From positions 11,460,292 to 11,524,291 of the forward strand of contig NC_069094.1 in NCBI RefSeq assembly GCF_947172395.1: a stretch of 64,000 nt of DNA, written 5' to 3'. The notes below the pieces were generated by a model. That model worked only from the letters and a program-made list of their open reading frames with translations, was not told the origin of the DNA and searched no databases. Below are positions 24,741-38,634 of the stretch, in pieces. The DNA is from Bicyclus anynana. Taxonomy: Eukaryota > Arthropoda > Insecta > Lepidoptera > Nymphalidae. Made by a program: the position numbers and the translations under genes. How positions within the stretch are numbered: the first letter of the stretch is position 1; each line of letters begins with the position of its first letter.

Positions 24741-25398
24741 TACGAAATTGAGATTCTAAGTAACAAATGTCATCCAGTGCCCACTGACATCCATTCATGG
24801 ATATCATACAGTATTAGGTAGATGACAGTTCATTTGATATTTACTAAAGGTTAGATTGTTGTCAAGGGTTAACTTGTAATCAATAAAAAAAAATTATTAC
24901 TTATGTTGTTAGTAAAGACCAAATTAATGAATAGTTCTCCTTATAGTAAAGGGAATATGTAATTTATAACTAACCACCACGCCACTCCAAAGCGGGTTGG
25001 TGGGTTGGATAATAATGTTTAATTATTTTAAAGATCATTGTTAGATGTTAATGTTAATTACCAGAACCAATTGCTTAAAGTGCTCAATGCACGAGGGTGT
25101 AACACCAACGACTTCCCAAATCCACTGAGAATTTTTACTGAAAATTTCCTATAAGAAGCAAAAGCTCAGTTCCTTATAGCACGACCCAGGACCCGAACCC
25201 AAGAGGAAGTATCATATGCCACATAGTATAAGTCCACTATACCAATAGGGCATGCAGAGGCAATGTAAAGATGTAATTAATGAAAAAACCAATTTTTGAT
25301 TGATAGTTTCGCTATTACTTGGCTTTCGACAGAAGAATCCCGCTTTTTTCACTCAATAAATCCCGACTTGGCAAAAAAAATGCATCGCTAGTGCCAAT
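24741..25398. other. Block present only in copy 2
   Basis: About 658 bases absent from copy 1, where ACTTG is followed directly by ACCATTGTATGACAG near 4727. It includes a family 2 SINE 3' fragment with a poly-A run at about 24846-24892. The rest is unrecognised. It is either an insertion in copy 2 or a deletion in copy 1. Confidence 0.7.
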
Positions 25399-27600
25399 CC
25401 ATTGTATGACAGAAAGAAAAACTCCACAGCTTCAAAAGTAGAAAAAAAATAATAGAACATTAACAGTAAGAACGTTTGAGTTATGATCACAGAGTGCCTA
25501 CGTTAACATCGGGCCTTCTTGTGGTCCGTGTGGAATAGCGTGCCAGAATATTGCCTCTATTAATCAGAATACACGAAGAAAAGGCGGAAAGAAGAATGGA
25601 ACTTCAAATGATTAGGCTACAATATAATAATACGGATAATTATTATCTAATAGCCGCAATAATTGACATTATTGATTGTAATTTAATAATCCTTTTTATG
25701 CTATTGCAGCACAAATATAGATTAATTGGGCTATGTACTAATGTACTGAAAAATTGGGTTGCTGGGATGGTTATGTCGAATTCCAAAAGTAAGTTAACCC
25801 TCCATAAATAAGTAACAGAACTCTATTTTTACGAGACACGACCAATAAAGCACTGCCATGGGGATGATGACGGTTTTTCAAATTCTACTTATAATAAGAT
25901 GCCGATAGCAATTTTGTAGAAGTAACGGGGTCTTCGATCATTACCTACGGAGCTACAGGCGTCAATCAATTTTGCGGCGATGCCACAAATCGCTAAAAAC
26001 GCTCCATACTAAATAAGTGAGATTGTTAAATTTATACGAGAGTTCAAAAAAATTAAAAATATCTTTATTAATTGTGCGTTTATGTTTATACTTTATATAA
26101 TGAAAAATGTGTAGGTACAAGTTAGCCCTAGACTACAGTCTCACCTCAACTACTACAGTCGACAATGCACAAGGTCTATGACCTGCAGTGGATGTCCATC
26201 GGCTGATATGATGATAATGATGATGATGATCAACAATGCGCTTTCCTTTGCTTGATCGCCAATTCCAGCACCTTGGGACCTTGGGAGTATGGTCCCAGCA
26301 TTGCCACTTCAGCTTTGGGACTCGTTCAGCTATGTCGGTAACTTTTTTTTTATTCTTTACAAGTTAACCCTTGACTACAATCTCCCCTGATGGTAAGTGA
26401 TGCTGCAATCTAAGATGGAAGCGGGCTAACTTGTTAGGAGTAGGATGAAAATCCACACCCCTTTTGGTTTCTACACGACATCGTACTGGAACGCTAAATA
26501 GCTTGGTGGTCTTTGACTTTGCCGGTAGAGTGGTAACTAACCAAGGTCATTAACCAAAGCCTCCGACCAGCCAAATAATAATAATAATTAACTGCATCAT
26601 AAAATACGTTCTTCATGCATACTAAATGAATATAAAAGGTCTCTGCTTAGATAAAAAAAATACCATAATGTTATTTAAATAAGTTAGTTACCTGAGCTCG
26701 AACTACGTCACGTCTTTTACGGAAAAACCTGTAAATTACAAGGATTATGCGCTTTTAAAGCTAATTTTACTGGAAACTCTATACAGAACGAATTTATCCA
26801 TTAAATAACACTTTTATATTATAATCCTTTAACTTCTTAATTTAATATATTCAGTATTTAAAAGCTCTATAAATGTTAAATAGTTATATATACTATTTAA
26901 ACTAAAATATCAGCTTACATTTTCAACTTATCATCTTTTCTCCCTCCTAGGGTTCTCTTTAAGAATTATTACCAAGAATTTTTTTCTTTTTTTTTAGACC
27001 AGGAGGTTTTAGACCAACAAACCTCCAGGCAACATCTAGAATCTGCACAGTTTTCTGAGTTCAAAAGTGTGAATAATATGGTCCTCTTATTATGCATACT
27101 CAACTCCTCAGAGCGCCTGGTCTAATAGCAGCAACTTAATTGCCTTACTCTGTCACCTACATGTTTTACATTGAAATACTATTTGTTTACTATGTTATCT
27201 TCACTCTAATATATATATTATGTTTTACATAAATATATATTCACTTTATATTTACACTTTCTCCGTATTGTTACTTTCAGTTCTTGAACAAGATCAGGAC
27301 TTTATATAAGCTGTTGCTTTATGGGTCAGTAAATAAAAAAGTATTCAATTCATACGCTGGTTTATATAACATTCTACTGGTAAATGTGTTGTGGTTGATT
27401 TCACAATACCATAGAAACGACGATATACGTGCAATCCAAAACAGGAACATTCTACGGAGATATTGCCAGTAAAATTATTAGTAAATTTTATTTTCCCGCC
27501 ATCATTATATTCTCATAGACCCTGAATCTATGTAGATACAACAGAAGTTCACATATATCCCCGCAGAAAAAATATGGTAATTAAACCTGATACATAAATT

Positions 27601-27848
27601 TGGCATGCACCTCCAACTTTGCAGTTGTGTGCATTTTAAGAAATTGAATATCACGTGTTTCAAACGCTGAAGGAAAACATCGTGAGGAAACCTGCATACC
27701 AGAGAATTTTCTTAATTCTCTACGTGTGTGATGTCTGCCAATCCGCATTGGGCCTTCGTGGTGGACTTGGGCCTAACCCTTTTCATTCTGAGAGGAGACT
27801 CGAGCTCAGCAGTAAGCCGAATATGAGTTGATAATGATGATGATGATG
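27601..27848 (+). mobile_element. SINE family 1, 5'-truncated (copy 2 only)
   Basis: It starts GGCATGCACCTCCAACTT, lacks the pol III head, and ends GTTGATAATGATGATGATGA. Copy 1 has the uninterrupted site at about 6984. Confidence 0.8.
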
Positions 27849-28371
27849 ACATAAGTTTTGTTTTGTTAAGATTGGACGTTAAACGTAAAAAACTGCAAAC
27901 ACAAATGAGTCCCTAACTTTAATTCTAAACCATAATAAATTATTGAACCAGTATAGTTTCTAAATAAATATTATATTTAGGGTACTTATTGATATTCCAA
28001 TTCACTGCCGGGTACACATATCGTCTAGAAATCTCTGTATGAAGCCAATTTCAATGCGGAAACCAATCAAGCGCTTGAATCGCTCTAGGATGTTTAAGTG
28101 GGTATATTATTCATCGTGCTCACGATCGAATCGCAAACACGGGCCAAGGAAACCTCCGAACTACGCCATGTTTGTTTATCCCGCAATGCTACGCTACCTT
28201 GTTGCTTTTTATTGTTGTATCGGCGATCTCTTTGTAGTAGTTTTGTATGTTGCTTTATAAACGGGCGTTAGTTTCAGTTTGAAGGCTCTACGGTTATCAA
28301 GTCGGACTTGAACCCGAGAGGATTCTCCGTTCGTTTGACTATAGTCGAACCCACTTTTAATAGTCTAAGAG

Positions 28372-28422
28372 ACAGTAAAGCCAGATTTTCGTCATTTTAT
28401 TACGAAAATCTGGCTTTACTGT
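28372..28422. repeat. Perfect 21-bp inverted repeat with 9-base loop
   Basis: Left arm 28372-28392 and right arm 28402-28422 are exact reverse complements. It lies in intergenic DNA about 9.5 kb upstream of the mub promoter. It could be a foldback remnant or a small-RNA precursor; nothing shows transcription. Confidence 0.75.
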
Positions 28423-31400
28423 GATACTCTAACAGCTCATATTGGCTACAGAGTTTGGATCGTGGTAGCTTTGGGATGTAATTTCCAAATACCCTCATTC
28501 GTTCAAAAACAACACATTACACTAACATTAAAAAAGCCGAAAGTTTGTGTGAGTGTGTATGTTTTTTTTCTCCTTTACGCTGCGGCTACTGAAGCGATTT
28601 GGCTGAAATTAGAAATTGATAGATTTTATTCCGGATTAACATTTACTATGCTACTTTTGAAACCGGAAAAATCTATGGTTCCCGCGGCATTTGTGAAAAA
28701 CTGAATTCCAAGGGGACGAAGTCGCGGGTGTTCGCTAGTTTTTTTTTAAACAGTAATATAAAAAAATCTATAACTATATACCTTATGCCCTGGGTCATGT
28801 CAGCTTTGGGCGTAGATATGGCAAATTAAGATACAACTACTTATATCTTGATTCTTCACTTAAAATAATTTTCTAGTGTCACTACAACATAGTAGTAAAA
28901 CGTGTAGAATACTCTCTGAAAACTTTGCATTTCGCGACTGGTAAAACTGAACAACCGAAAGAGACATTAAATTTTTGACCTGACAACGTCTTATAATTCG
29001 ACGGAGCCGGTCGAAAATATGACGTCATACGTCGTACCTTCGCTCAAGGGCTGCCAACTTTTTTTGAAATAAATAAAGTATATCCTGGTGTATGACATGT
29101 ATATTAAATATTATTTTAGAAAAACGAACATTTTCTTTTGAAAAATGCAACCATTCTATCAGTATTCGTATGACGTTGTCACGTTCAATTATCGTCAGAA
29201 AACCGACTTTACATACAACCGATTTTTTTGTCGTGATTTACTCTATAGCTAAAATTACCAAAATATTGTGTAATGCGCCCTAAAGACAAAGACTTCCTTA
29301 TTTATTATTTGGTTATGAATAGATAGTTAATTTTGTTGACGTAACTTTAACGTTTCGGTCAAACGACGAACGAGCTTATGAATAAACAATATACTTACCC
29401 CATGTTATTAAACATTAATGTCTCCTTGAGCGATGCCTTTATAGGATTACGAGTATTAATAGGTTTAATATTAGATGGCAACATTATAAAGAAATAAAAA
29501 CTATAATTCCATCTTAGATAGCATCATCACTTACCATCAGGTGAGATTGTTACTTTAGAATGCCTAACCGAAAATAATCTCAATAATGGAATTTAAAAAG
29601 ATTTTTTACTCAGAGATAAATCTCAAAAAAACTTTCTCAAGGAAGAAAGGTCCATTTTGGTATTCTAAGGGATTTGCATTAAACACGGCACAATAGGAGG
29701 TTTAAAAAAATCTGGCTACTTAAATCGGGAAGTGAATCCGTGCCATAGGATTATTAAGTTTAATTAGTTGAAGAACTTCTGAATGACGGCTATTGTATTA
29801 ATAATTCCTTCATGAAAGATACCCATCACCTTTTTGCTCGCAGCTCGGATAAAAATTCAATTAGAATTAAAAGCGAATCTCTTGGTTGGCTTACTGGAAG
29901 AATTAAGAACAACGACGTTCGCTATTTTCGCAATCCCACTGAAAAATTGTATTTTACCATTTCAGTAGAAATAATATACATTCGATATTTTGAATGATAT
30001 TCGAAATATCGAATGATATTTTTATGAGCCGTAATAGCCCAGTGGATATGACCTCCAACTTTTCAGTTGTATGCATTTTAAGAAATTAAATATCATGTGT
30101 CTCAAACGGTGAAGGAAAAACATTGTAAGGAAACCCGCATACCAGAGAATTTGCTTAATTCGCTGCGTGCGTGATATCCGCATTAGGCCAGCGTGGTGGA
30201 CAATCGGGCTAATCCCTTTGATTCTGAGAGGAGACTCGAGCTCAGCAGTCAGCCGAATATGGGATGATGATTTTGATGAAATACTAATAAATAGGGCTCT
30301 GAGCCTCTTATGACTATGTCATCTAATTATACTCATTCATACTTATTGGACGCTCGAGTTTTTCATAAATTTATCGGGATAACTGGTTCACAGGACAGAT
30401 TACCTATTATTATAAAAACGATGATGATGTTGGGATGTTCTTACTGGGGAATAGGTACACTCGAAAAGCGAAGTTGTCATAGAACATAATCTGTTTATTG
30501 TTACTTGATATAATAACTGTTGATAAACCAAGAAGAGAAAAAAAATTATTCATCGGGAATCACGGGTTTTTTCGGAATGAAAATTAGCTTAATGGTTCTT
30601 TTTTAATGCTCCCCTGTCTTCGAGTGAAAGTCCCACCATATACGTGTAAATTTATTTACAAATCACAGATTAATTTAATTTATATGTATACTAGTTTACC
30701 TATAAACATTAGAAATTTTTTATTGTTTCAGATACCTACACGACTACGTCGTCCAAGAATTCTGGTTCTTTGGAGTAATAACATGTAAGTATTTACCTCC
30801 TACCATTTACTGGTACTTAATCTTAGGGGATAATCTTAGTCGCTATGCAGTTTAACTTCAAAACTGTTAATTATATAAAAGAGTAAGCTAGGTGGCATGT
30901 CGAGTAAGATTTTTCTTGCACAACTTCGTCACAAGGCGATGTATTAAGATGTTATTACAAATAAGATGTTGTTTTTTAAAAGCCATTTTCAATAACCTGG
31001 CCATTTTCCTTGGTCTACAATATTAACTATACCCAAGTATTTTACCTCTAATATTGCCATCACTCATCAGCGTATTTTTAAAGGCCTACAAGAGGTCTCG
31101 TACCGCTCCACCCAGTTATTGTTAAGGAGTTGAGGAATCTACACTTGAAATTGTAGACGTGTATATTGATTTACCTAGGGCACACAGTCCAGTTAGGTAG
31201 GTCCAATTTCGAGAAGGAGGTAATCCGCCGAACCCAACTTGGTTGGGCAGCGTTCGGGAAACTTCGCGACATCTTTTCGTCCAAAATTCCTCAGTGCCTG
31301 AAGACGAAAGACTTCGAACAGTGCGTGTTTCCTGTCTGAGACTTGGTCGCTAACTATGGGCCTCATAAGAAGGCTCAGAGTCACTCAGCGGGCGATGGAG

Positions 31401-32293
31401 CGAGCTATGCTTGGAGTTTCTCTACGCGATTGAATCAGAAATGAGGATATCCGCAAAAGAATCAAAGTCACCGACATAGCTCAGCGAGTCGCGAAGTTGA
31501 AGTGGCAATGGGCAGGGCACATAGTTCGAAGACCCGACAGACGTTGTGGTCCCAAGGTGCTGGAATGGCGAACCCGCATCGGAGAGCGCAGTGTTAGTCG
31601 ACCCCTTACTAGATGGACCGAGGACGTCAAGTGGGTTGCAGGGAGCGGCTGAATGCTGGCAGCTCGAGACCATGGTGTTTGGAAGTCTGTACAAGAGGCC
31701 TATGTGCAGCAGTGACGTTGATAATGATGATGATGATGACAAGAGGTCTCTCCCAATATAGCAAAGAGGATTTGCAACTTGGACGCACCACACTGTTTCA
31801 ATGCAATCGGCAATCGGTGACAACATCTGTTTATGTATCTGTATTTTGTGTGATCGGTATAGCTGCCTGCACTCAGCAACTCCCTATGACTTTCTTGATG
31901 TCGTCCCCACCTGGCGATCTACCAAGACTGCGTTTATTAATGCGTGGCTCCATTCCAACACCTTCTAGAGTACAACAAAAAACACGATAAGTTCCCATAA
32001 TTTACAGTATTCTTTAATCGTTTCCGTTAAGGCATAAGGAAGGAAATCTATAGATGCTTTAACGACTAACATCCGACATTGACGAACCAATTCCCATGGA
32101 ACCGCTATGATCAAGTTACACTATTTAAGGTCATATCATTTACGTAAACATATACAGTATGATTGTAAAAATGAGTTGCCATATAAAAGACGGATTTACT
32201 AAAGTGGACCATGGCATTAGCAGAGCATGGATGATCACACCTTCAGCCTTCACACATTGTGGTATGTCTGGCTTTCGCAATATCTCACCTGAC

Positions 32294-32614
32294 GGCCTCC
32301 GTGGCGCAGTGGTATGCGCGGTGGATTTACAAAACGGAGGTCCTGGGTTCGATCCCCGGCTGGGCAGATTAAGATTATCTTAATTGGTCCAGGTCTGGCT
32401 GGTGGGAGGCTTCGGCCGTGGCTAGTTACCACCCTACCGGCAAAGACGTACCGCCAAGCGATTTAGCGTTCCGGTACGATGCCGTATAGAAACCGAAAGG
32501 GGTGTGGATTTTCATCCTCCTCCTAACAAGTTAGATTGCTTCCATCTTAGACTGCATCATAACTAACCATTAGGTGAGATTGTAGTCAAGGGCTAACTTA
32601 CTAAAAAAAAAAAA
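32294..32614 (+). mobile_element. SINE family 2, full-length reference copy
   Basis: The tRNA-like head GGCCTCCGTGGCGCAGTGGT has an A-box, and GGGTTCGATCCCCGGC is a clear B-box. The body includes CCACCCTACCGGCAAAGACG and the copy ends in a poly-A run. It is a SINE head, not a tRNA gene: the sequence carries on into a SINE body and no anticodon arm fold is supported. Confidence 0.85.
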
Positions 32615-35600
32615 CTCTCTAGTGCCTATTTATAGAAAAACAATACATAGACTCATAAGAGAAGCGGATGATCGGTAACAATTTATTCATATACATCGCT
32701 TACGTTTACCTACACCTTTTTGAACAAAGCGCTCACGTGGAAAACTGGTGGCACTCGAAACAACAATTCATTAATATAAACCCTCCCGACAGGTCGTATT
32801 AGAGCCGCTCGTGAAATATAGGAATATCCTCGTGAATAATTTGTCGTTCTCGTTGACCGACGTCATGTGAACATACATACATATACATATGTATACACCT
32901 TGGTCGTGTTACATGTATAAACCGCGGGACGAAAACAGAAACCTAATACCCACGTCAGAATGGTCCCCTTTTATCTTTTTTGGGCGTTCGAAAATCCATG
33001 TCCTTACCTTTAATAGGTAGATAACGTATAAATTATTACATCAAAGAAAAATATCATTAACGATATATTCAATAGTTATTTTTTCAAAATCAAAAGTCGA
33101 GCTAGGTCGAGCTTGTTATATTTTTTCTAAAAACTTTCACTTTAATTTGTTTTTATAGAAAGACGGTTTGCTTTGAGTATTTTTACCGCACCATATTTTT
33201 TTAAAATTCAAAACTGACGAATTCTAGATAGGTACCTGCAAATTTCGTACGAAACTCGTCGTTTATCTGTTTCAGTAATATGGAAAACATGGATTTTTAT
33301 TGCTATAATTTTAATAGAAATTATTTATCTAAAAAGCGAAAGGTCACTCATCATAAAAAGCCGCTTGACGTATCTAGATCTTGTAATTGTTTAACAAAAC
33401 ATAAAAAAACTTACATTGAATAAGTTACAATAGGGCGAAGCTCCTTTTAGGATGAACTTATATTTAGATAGATATAATACCTACGTGCGAGCCGTGATAG
33501 CCCAGTGGGTAGGAACCTCTGCCTCCGATTCGAATCCGGTCCGGGGCATGCACCTCCAACTTATCAAATAGCAATTAAATATCACGTATCTCTGCATACC
33601 AGAGAATTTTCTTAGTTATCTGCGTGTGTTAATTTAATTTAAAATTTATTAAAATAATTTAAAATTATTGGGTTAACCCCTCTCATTCTGATAAGAGACT
33701 CGAGCTCAGCAGTGAGCCGAATATGGGTTGATATTATTATTTATATAGATAAATTATATTAACTAAATCTATATAAATATATATTCGGCCGATAATGAAT
33801 CAAAAGTTATTGTTATCAAGTTGTTTTTTGTTGTCCTAAAATCATGAAACTTGCCAAAAAGCAATAAAATATTAGGAAAAATCTAAGTCACCTTAGAAAA
33901 AGCTATGTGCGTACAACGGTGTCATACCGGCAAAGTTAGATTTGTCTCCCAATCAAGTTTCTCTTTATGTTTGGCTCCTTAATGTAAATCTATTACTTCA
34001 CGTGCTTTAGTAATGTTGCCCACTTAGGGAACACTCAGGTCGGATCGGACCGCGAGTCCGAATTGCACTTGACCGGATTTTTCATGCTTCAGGAGGGCTA
34101 TTCTGTAAGGATGTCTTGTATAACTCGCAAGTGCGATCTTTCTATAATATCGTGTTCGACAGAAAGTAAAAGAAGTGAATTCGAAACTCGCATTCACGTG
34201 ATAGAATAGGCAAAACATCATTACAGAATAGGCCTCCTGGCATAAAAAAATTAGGGCCTAATTCAATCCCACTTTGGGGCTAGATAGCAATGTGTCTGTA
34301 TTGGCCAAATATATTTATTTATCCAGTATCATTAATAGGAATGTTTTAATGGATGGATGAATGTTGGTGTGGGATATGGGATACTTTTTCACCTCGATAT
34401 TTTCACAGGATTTACAGTTAGCTAATTCCCGCGATTTCGTCTGCGTGCTTTTTTTTAATTTATTTATTTTTACAATCCAGTAGGGCTGTAGGGATTCATT
34501 AGCTTTCGATCAAAACAGTAGGCTATGCCGGATGCCCTATTGTTGATATATTAATAGGTATATATTTATGTACTTAGCAAATTTATATTAGCAAATTTAT
34601 AAAAGTATTGTCCAGTAGTTTGCGTGATTTAGTAGATACCTAACAATTTATCCATTCATCCAAACTTTCACGTTTTCTGTGGCGAAGTAAAGTTTACTGA
34701 AATTCCAACGAAATTAAAAAATAAATGCCTGTTACCTTTGAAATAACAATAGAAACTTAGGTAGGTACTCTAGCGGGCTTTGCCTTTCCCTGTCAGGTAT
34801 CATAATAAGATAAGATAAGAATCACAGTTTCATAGTTTTTAATAGTATTTACTTAAACGAAATATAATTAAAGGCGCTTTGTTGTAAATTAAAGGGTCCC
34901 TTTCTATCCCTGCCTGAATGTTTGGCCTTTGTTCTAAACCCTTTTCACCTCTGGAGAATCCACTCGACGAGTAAACAGTTTGTTTTCAGTCACTAACCTA
35001 TATCTACTTCACGTAGGTACCTTCCTAAACGCTTCTCTCAGCGAAAGATAGAGCTATTTTCAACCGACTTTATCGATAGAGTTATTATTAAAGAATTATT
35101 TTTTGACTCGTACCTACCTACTAGGCAGGTACCTACCATTGTTAAGCTACCACTAAGTTCACGTTGGCCCATCGCGATCTTTGGCCTCTAATGGCGTCTT
35201 TTTTCGATTAAATTCAAATTCAAAATTCATTTATTTCAAATAGGCATACTTTACAAAGCACTTTTGATAAGTCCTGTTATGGCATAGTTGAACTTAATCT
35301 AATGGTGGTACCTAATAATAGTTGAAAACTTAAAATTAAAGATACGAGGGTTCCGAACGCGCCATGAGTAAGTGCCATAGGCTCCTTAAATATGACATCA
35401 GCGGCGTCACCATAGTTTTAAGCGAGCACAGAAGCATCTGATGGGGCCTGGGTGATGTGGATGAAGGCAGAAATAGTAGATGTAAGTGGAACGTCCTCCA
35501 AGGGCGTCTCCTCTGTGACTCGGCTTCGGCTTAGAGAGGGTCATACCTACTAGAAGGGCGTTTTGGGAACAGTGTAGGTATCAGTACGGGCGCGCCCGAC

Positions 35601-35907
35601 CCGAGATCGTGGGTTAAAAATCCCACGTCCGGGTGACAGAGGACCTACTTTGCACCTATAAAGGGCACGCCGGTAGTGCAGATCAGCAGTTGCTACGGCG
35701 TCATACGTTTTCTTGTGTAAAATGTCGATTTCTTGGGCAAATTATATGACGCTATTCACATTATCCCGGGTTTGGCTGAGCTGAGTATCCACTTGATTAA
35801 ACGACTTTAGGATCCTGTGTAGGTAATGTCTAGTGTACCGTCGCCCGACGACTTCCGGCAAATCTGCTTGTCCGGTGTAGTGGGAACTCGGCCTAAAGCC
35901 GAGTTCG

Positions 35908-36000
35908 GACTACTTTAATATTTAAGTCGAGTACGAACAATTTTTGGGCGGTAAACCCAAAAATTGTTCGTACTTATTCGACTAAAATGCAACAGTAGTC
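35908..36000. repeat. Long imperfect hairpin with perfect 18-bp core, second copy
   Basis: Core arms 35931-35948 and 35956-35973 are exact reverse complements around the loop CGGTAAA. The outer arms (GACTACTTTAATATTTAAGTC against the far side) pair with a few bulges. A smaller adjacent inverted repeat, GAACTCGGC/GCCGAGTTC, lies just upstream (35884-35906). The size and shape are compatible with a foldback element or a microRNA-like precursor. No promoter is evident. Confidence 0.65.
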
Positions 36001-37933
36001 TTTACGGCTTCTAAGTGGTGTTGTGTCGGTGCGAGACTCATTCTACAACAATGATTCTGACCCAAAATGTGTTGCTCACGCTTAATAGAATCTTTATCAT
36101 TAAGTCTGTAGGGCATGCTTGAGCTATACTTTAGTTTTATATTTTCTGGTTTATAATCTCAAAAAGGCTAGAACTCAGAGCCGTAAAGCCATTTAAAAGA
36201 AATCTGATCAGAAAGAAGAACCAATCCAATGTTGCCAACCGAAGCATAAGAGCTTGAGCGTCACTGGCAAAGCATAGCGATAGCGAAGCTTCTATCTCAC
36301 ATGAAACAAAAAAGTCGAAAGTTATTAAGAAAAATATAGTTCTTTGTACTTTTGGGATTTTCTGCTTTTCTTGAATACTTGCAATGTCAATTAATTTGAC
36401 AGAACAAAATGTTGTTTGGTATGCTTTGCTTTGCAGATACAACACGAAGTTGTTGATAAAAGCTGATGATAAAATTAACAAACCACTCAACTCTCGTAAA
36501 TCCAGTCCATTAGTAATTAGTATGTAGATCCTGAACAAAACACAAAGCACTTTAATCGATGTTTAAGTTGCATCTATACTTAAATGCTTATGCGACGATT
36601 TTAACCTGACTAAGTACAATAATTTAGTGGGTTAAATAACTTATGTAATTATTGTAATAATCAATTACCTACTAAAATCATCTCCATCAACTAGGTACCT
36701 ACTTACATTGAAACCATAAACAGAAACTTACCACTAAATTATTATAAACTAGCAGACGCCTCGTGGTTTCACCCGCCTAGTTCATGTTACCTTAGGAAAA
36801 CGGGAAATAAATGAATTTTGAATTTGAATTTGAAAAAAATTTAATTTGAATTAAAAGAATTTTCTAAATCACTTTAATAGATGTAAGTACTTTAAAAATT
36901 AACTATTAATATTCGACGAGTATACAAGTACTTTCGAAACGTCAAGCAATAATATTATTAGCTATTGGTTACAATAATAAGTCAAAAACATAAAATTGAA
37001 GTCCTTGCGCTTTCGTCGATACAACTAGCAACTAGGTAGTAGGTACCTACCTGCATCCACGAAAACAGGTTAAAATAAAATGCTAACAATATGCCACATT
37101 CTTGTACTCGTATAACAAAATCATCGTAAGTGGCAAGCGACGAGTAAAATATTTGTGCTCACATAATTAACCGATTATGGCTATAAATACTGGACGCCAG
37201 CCGTGTTGAATTAATAATATATATTACACGAAAGAACGCCTGTGGAGTTACCATACATATTAACATATATACCATGTTATGTAGGTAGGTACATTTTTCT
37301 AACTAACCTTGTTAAATCTACCTTTAACAAATGCAAAAAATCTGCTTTATGGTTTCTTTGTCTGTCCGTCTGTTTTTTTTCACAGCAAATGGCAGAACCG
37401 ATCAAGATGAATTTTGGTATCCTAATAAATGAGACCTAAGAGCAGAACATATGCTACTTTTTTCTTGAAATGAAATGAGAATTTATTTCATTTCATTCAA
37501 TTCATTTAAAAATAGAAGGGGGTAAAATAGGGGTTGAAAGTTTGTATGTAAAGTCCTTCATTTTTAAGAGTTACAGTTATAAAAATGCATAAATCATGAC
37601 AGAAATACGAAATATTTTGTAATTCAAAATTTTTTAACATTCAACCCATAAGGGTTTGAAAGAGAATGATGAAAGCTTACACTAATTATTCGCAGACGAA
37701 GTTGCGGTCGTCCGCTAGTTTAAAATATAGTGTACACACTGGTACTCTAGCATCATAATTTAAAAAAAAAATATTTGATTTCAAATATTAGAGTTTATTC
37801 CGTGGACGCCTAGCTTATATTCCATAGACTATTATAGTACCAACCTACTGGTTGAAAAACCTGGCATCCAAGCCGAGCAAAACAAAATGTAACAGAGTAT
37901 AGCACGCAGCTACAGCGCAGAGCCGGAGAGACT

Positions 37934-37938
37934 TCAGT
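37934..37938 (+). promoter_or_regulatory. Candidate core promoter (arthropod initiator) of mub
   Basis: TCAGT, the arthropod initiator, lies 700 bases upstream of the start codon. An AGACG downstream-element-like motif follows at about +27 (one base short of canonical DPE spacing), and a weak TATAG lies near -37. The sequence after it runs as a plausible 5' UTR exon to a GAG|GTAAGA donor about 175 bases downstream. The same site is at 18895-18899 in the first copy. Motif evidence only. Confidence 0.45.
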
Positions 37939-38634
37939 TGTCTATGACAGCTTCAAGCTACAGACGCGTCATTTGCGTCGAATTTTATTAGTTTTTTAAT
38001 TAAAAAGTGAAGAAAATTGTGATAAGTGTGATTTTATACAAATCTTCGTGATAATATTAGTGTTAAGATTTGTTATGTTATCGTTGTTCGTCGGAATAAA
38101 TAAATTAACGAGGTAAGAATGCTGCGGCGACATCGTCTGGAGGTTTTGTTTAGAAATTGCGGGATCGATAACCCGGTCGGCTAGCCATGAGGCGCGACGC
38201 GGAGGTTATGTTGCGAGGCCCGGCTCGCGAACCAGTATCCGAGTTCAAGTAACGGTCCCGCGGCGCTCCGCGAGCCGACTCGTGTTACGGCCGCCCGATC
38301 CGGTCGCACCTAGGACAAGTTAGTTTGTAATAGCGACTAGATCCTCATTAGCCGCCCTCATTCCGTTGCGCTTGTCACAGACCATCATTGTAAATAATTG
38401 AGTACTTAGCTTCGCTTTGTGACGACGACTACTCCCCATGCCCCGCACCTTTAGCGCTCGCAACCTTTGGACGTTCCTTATGAGATGTGCGCCTGTTTTC
38501 CAGCTTACCCTGCCTGCAGTGAGTGCCAAGAGCCCCCGAGTCCCAGCCATTAGATTGAGTGGAGTGTTCCCTGCCCACACGTAGCCCCATACGCAGTCAA
38601 AATTCCGCGAGACTCGACGGACTCCTCCTCCAGC

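Noticed and set aside
32294..32366. tRNA gene (clear A- and B-boxes)
   Set aside because: The sequence continues into a SINE body with a poly-A end, and further copies of the same repeat lie elsewhere in the window. It is a tRNA-derived SINE head.
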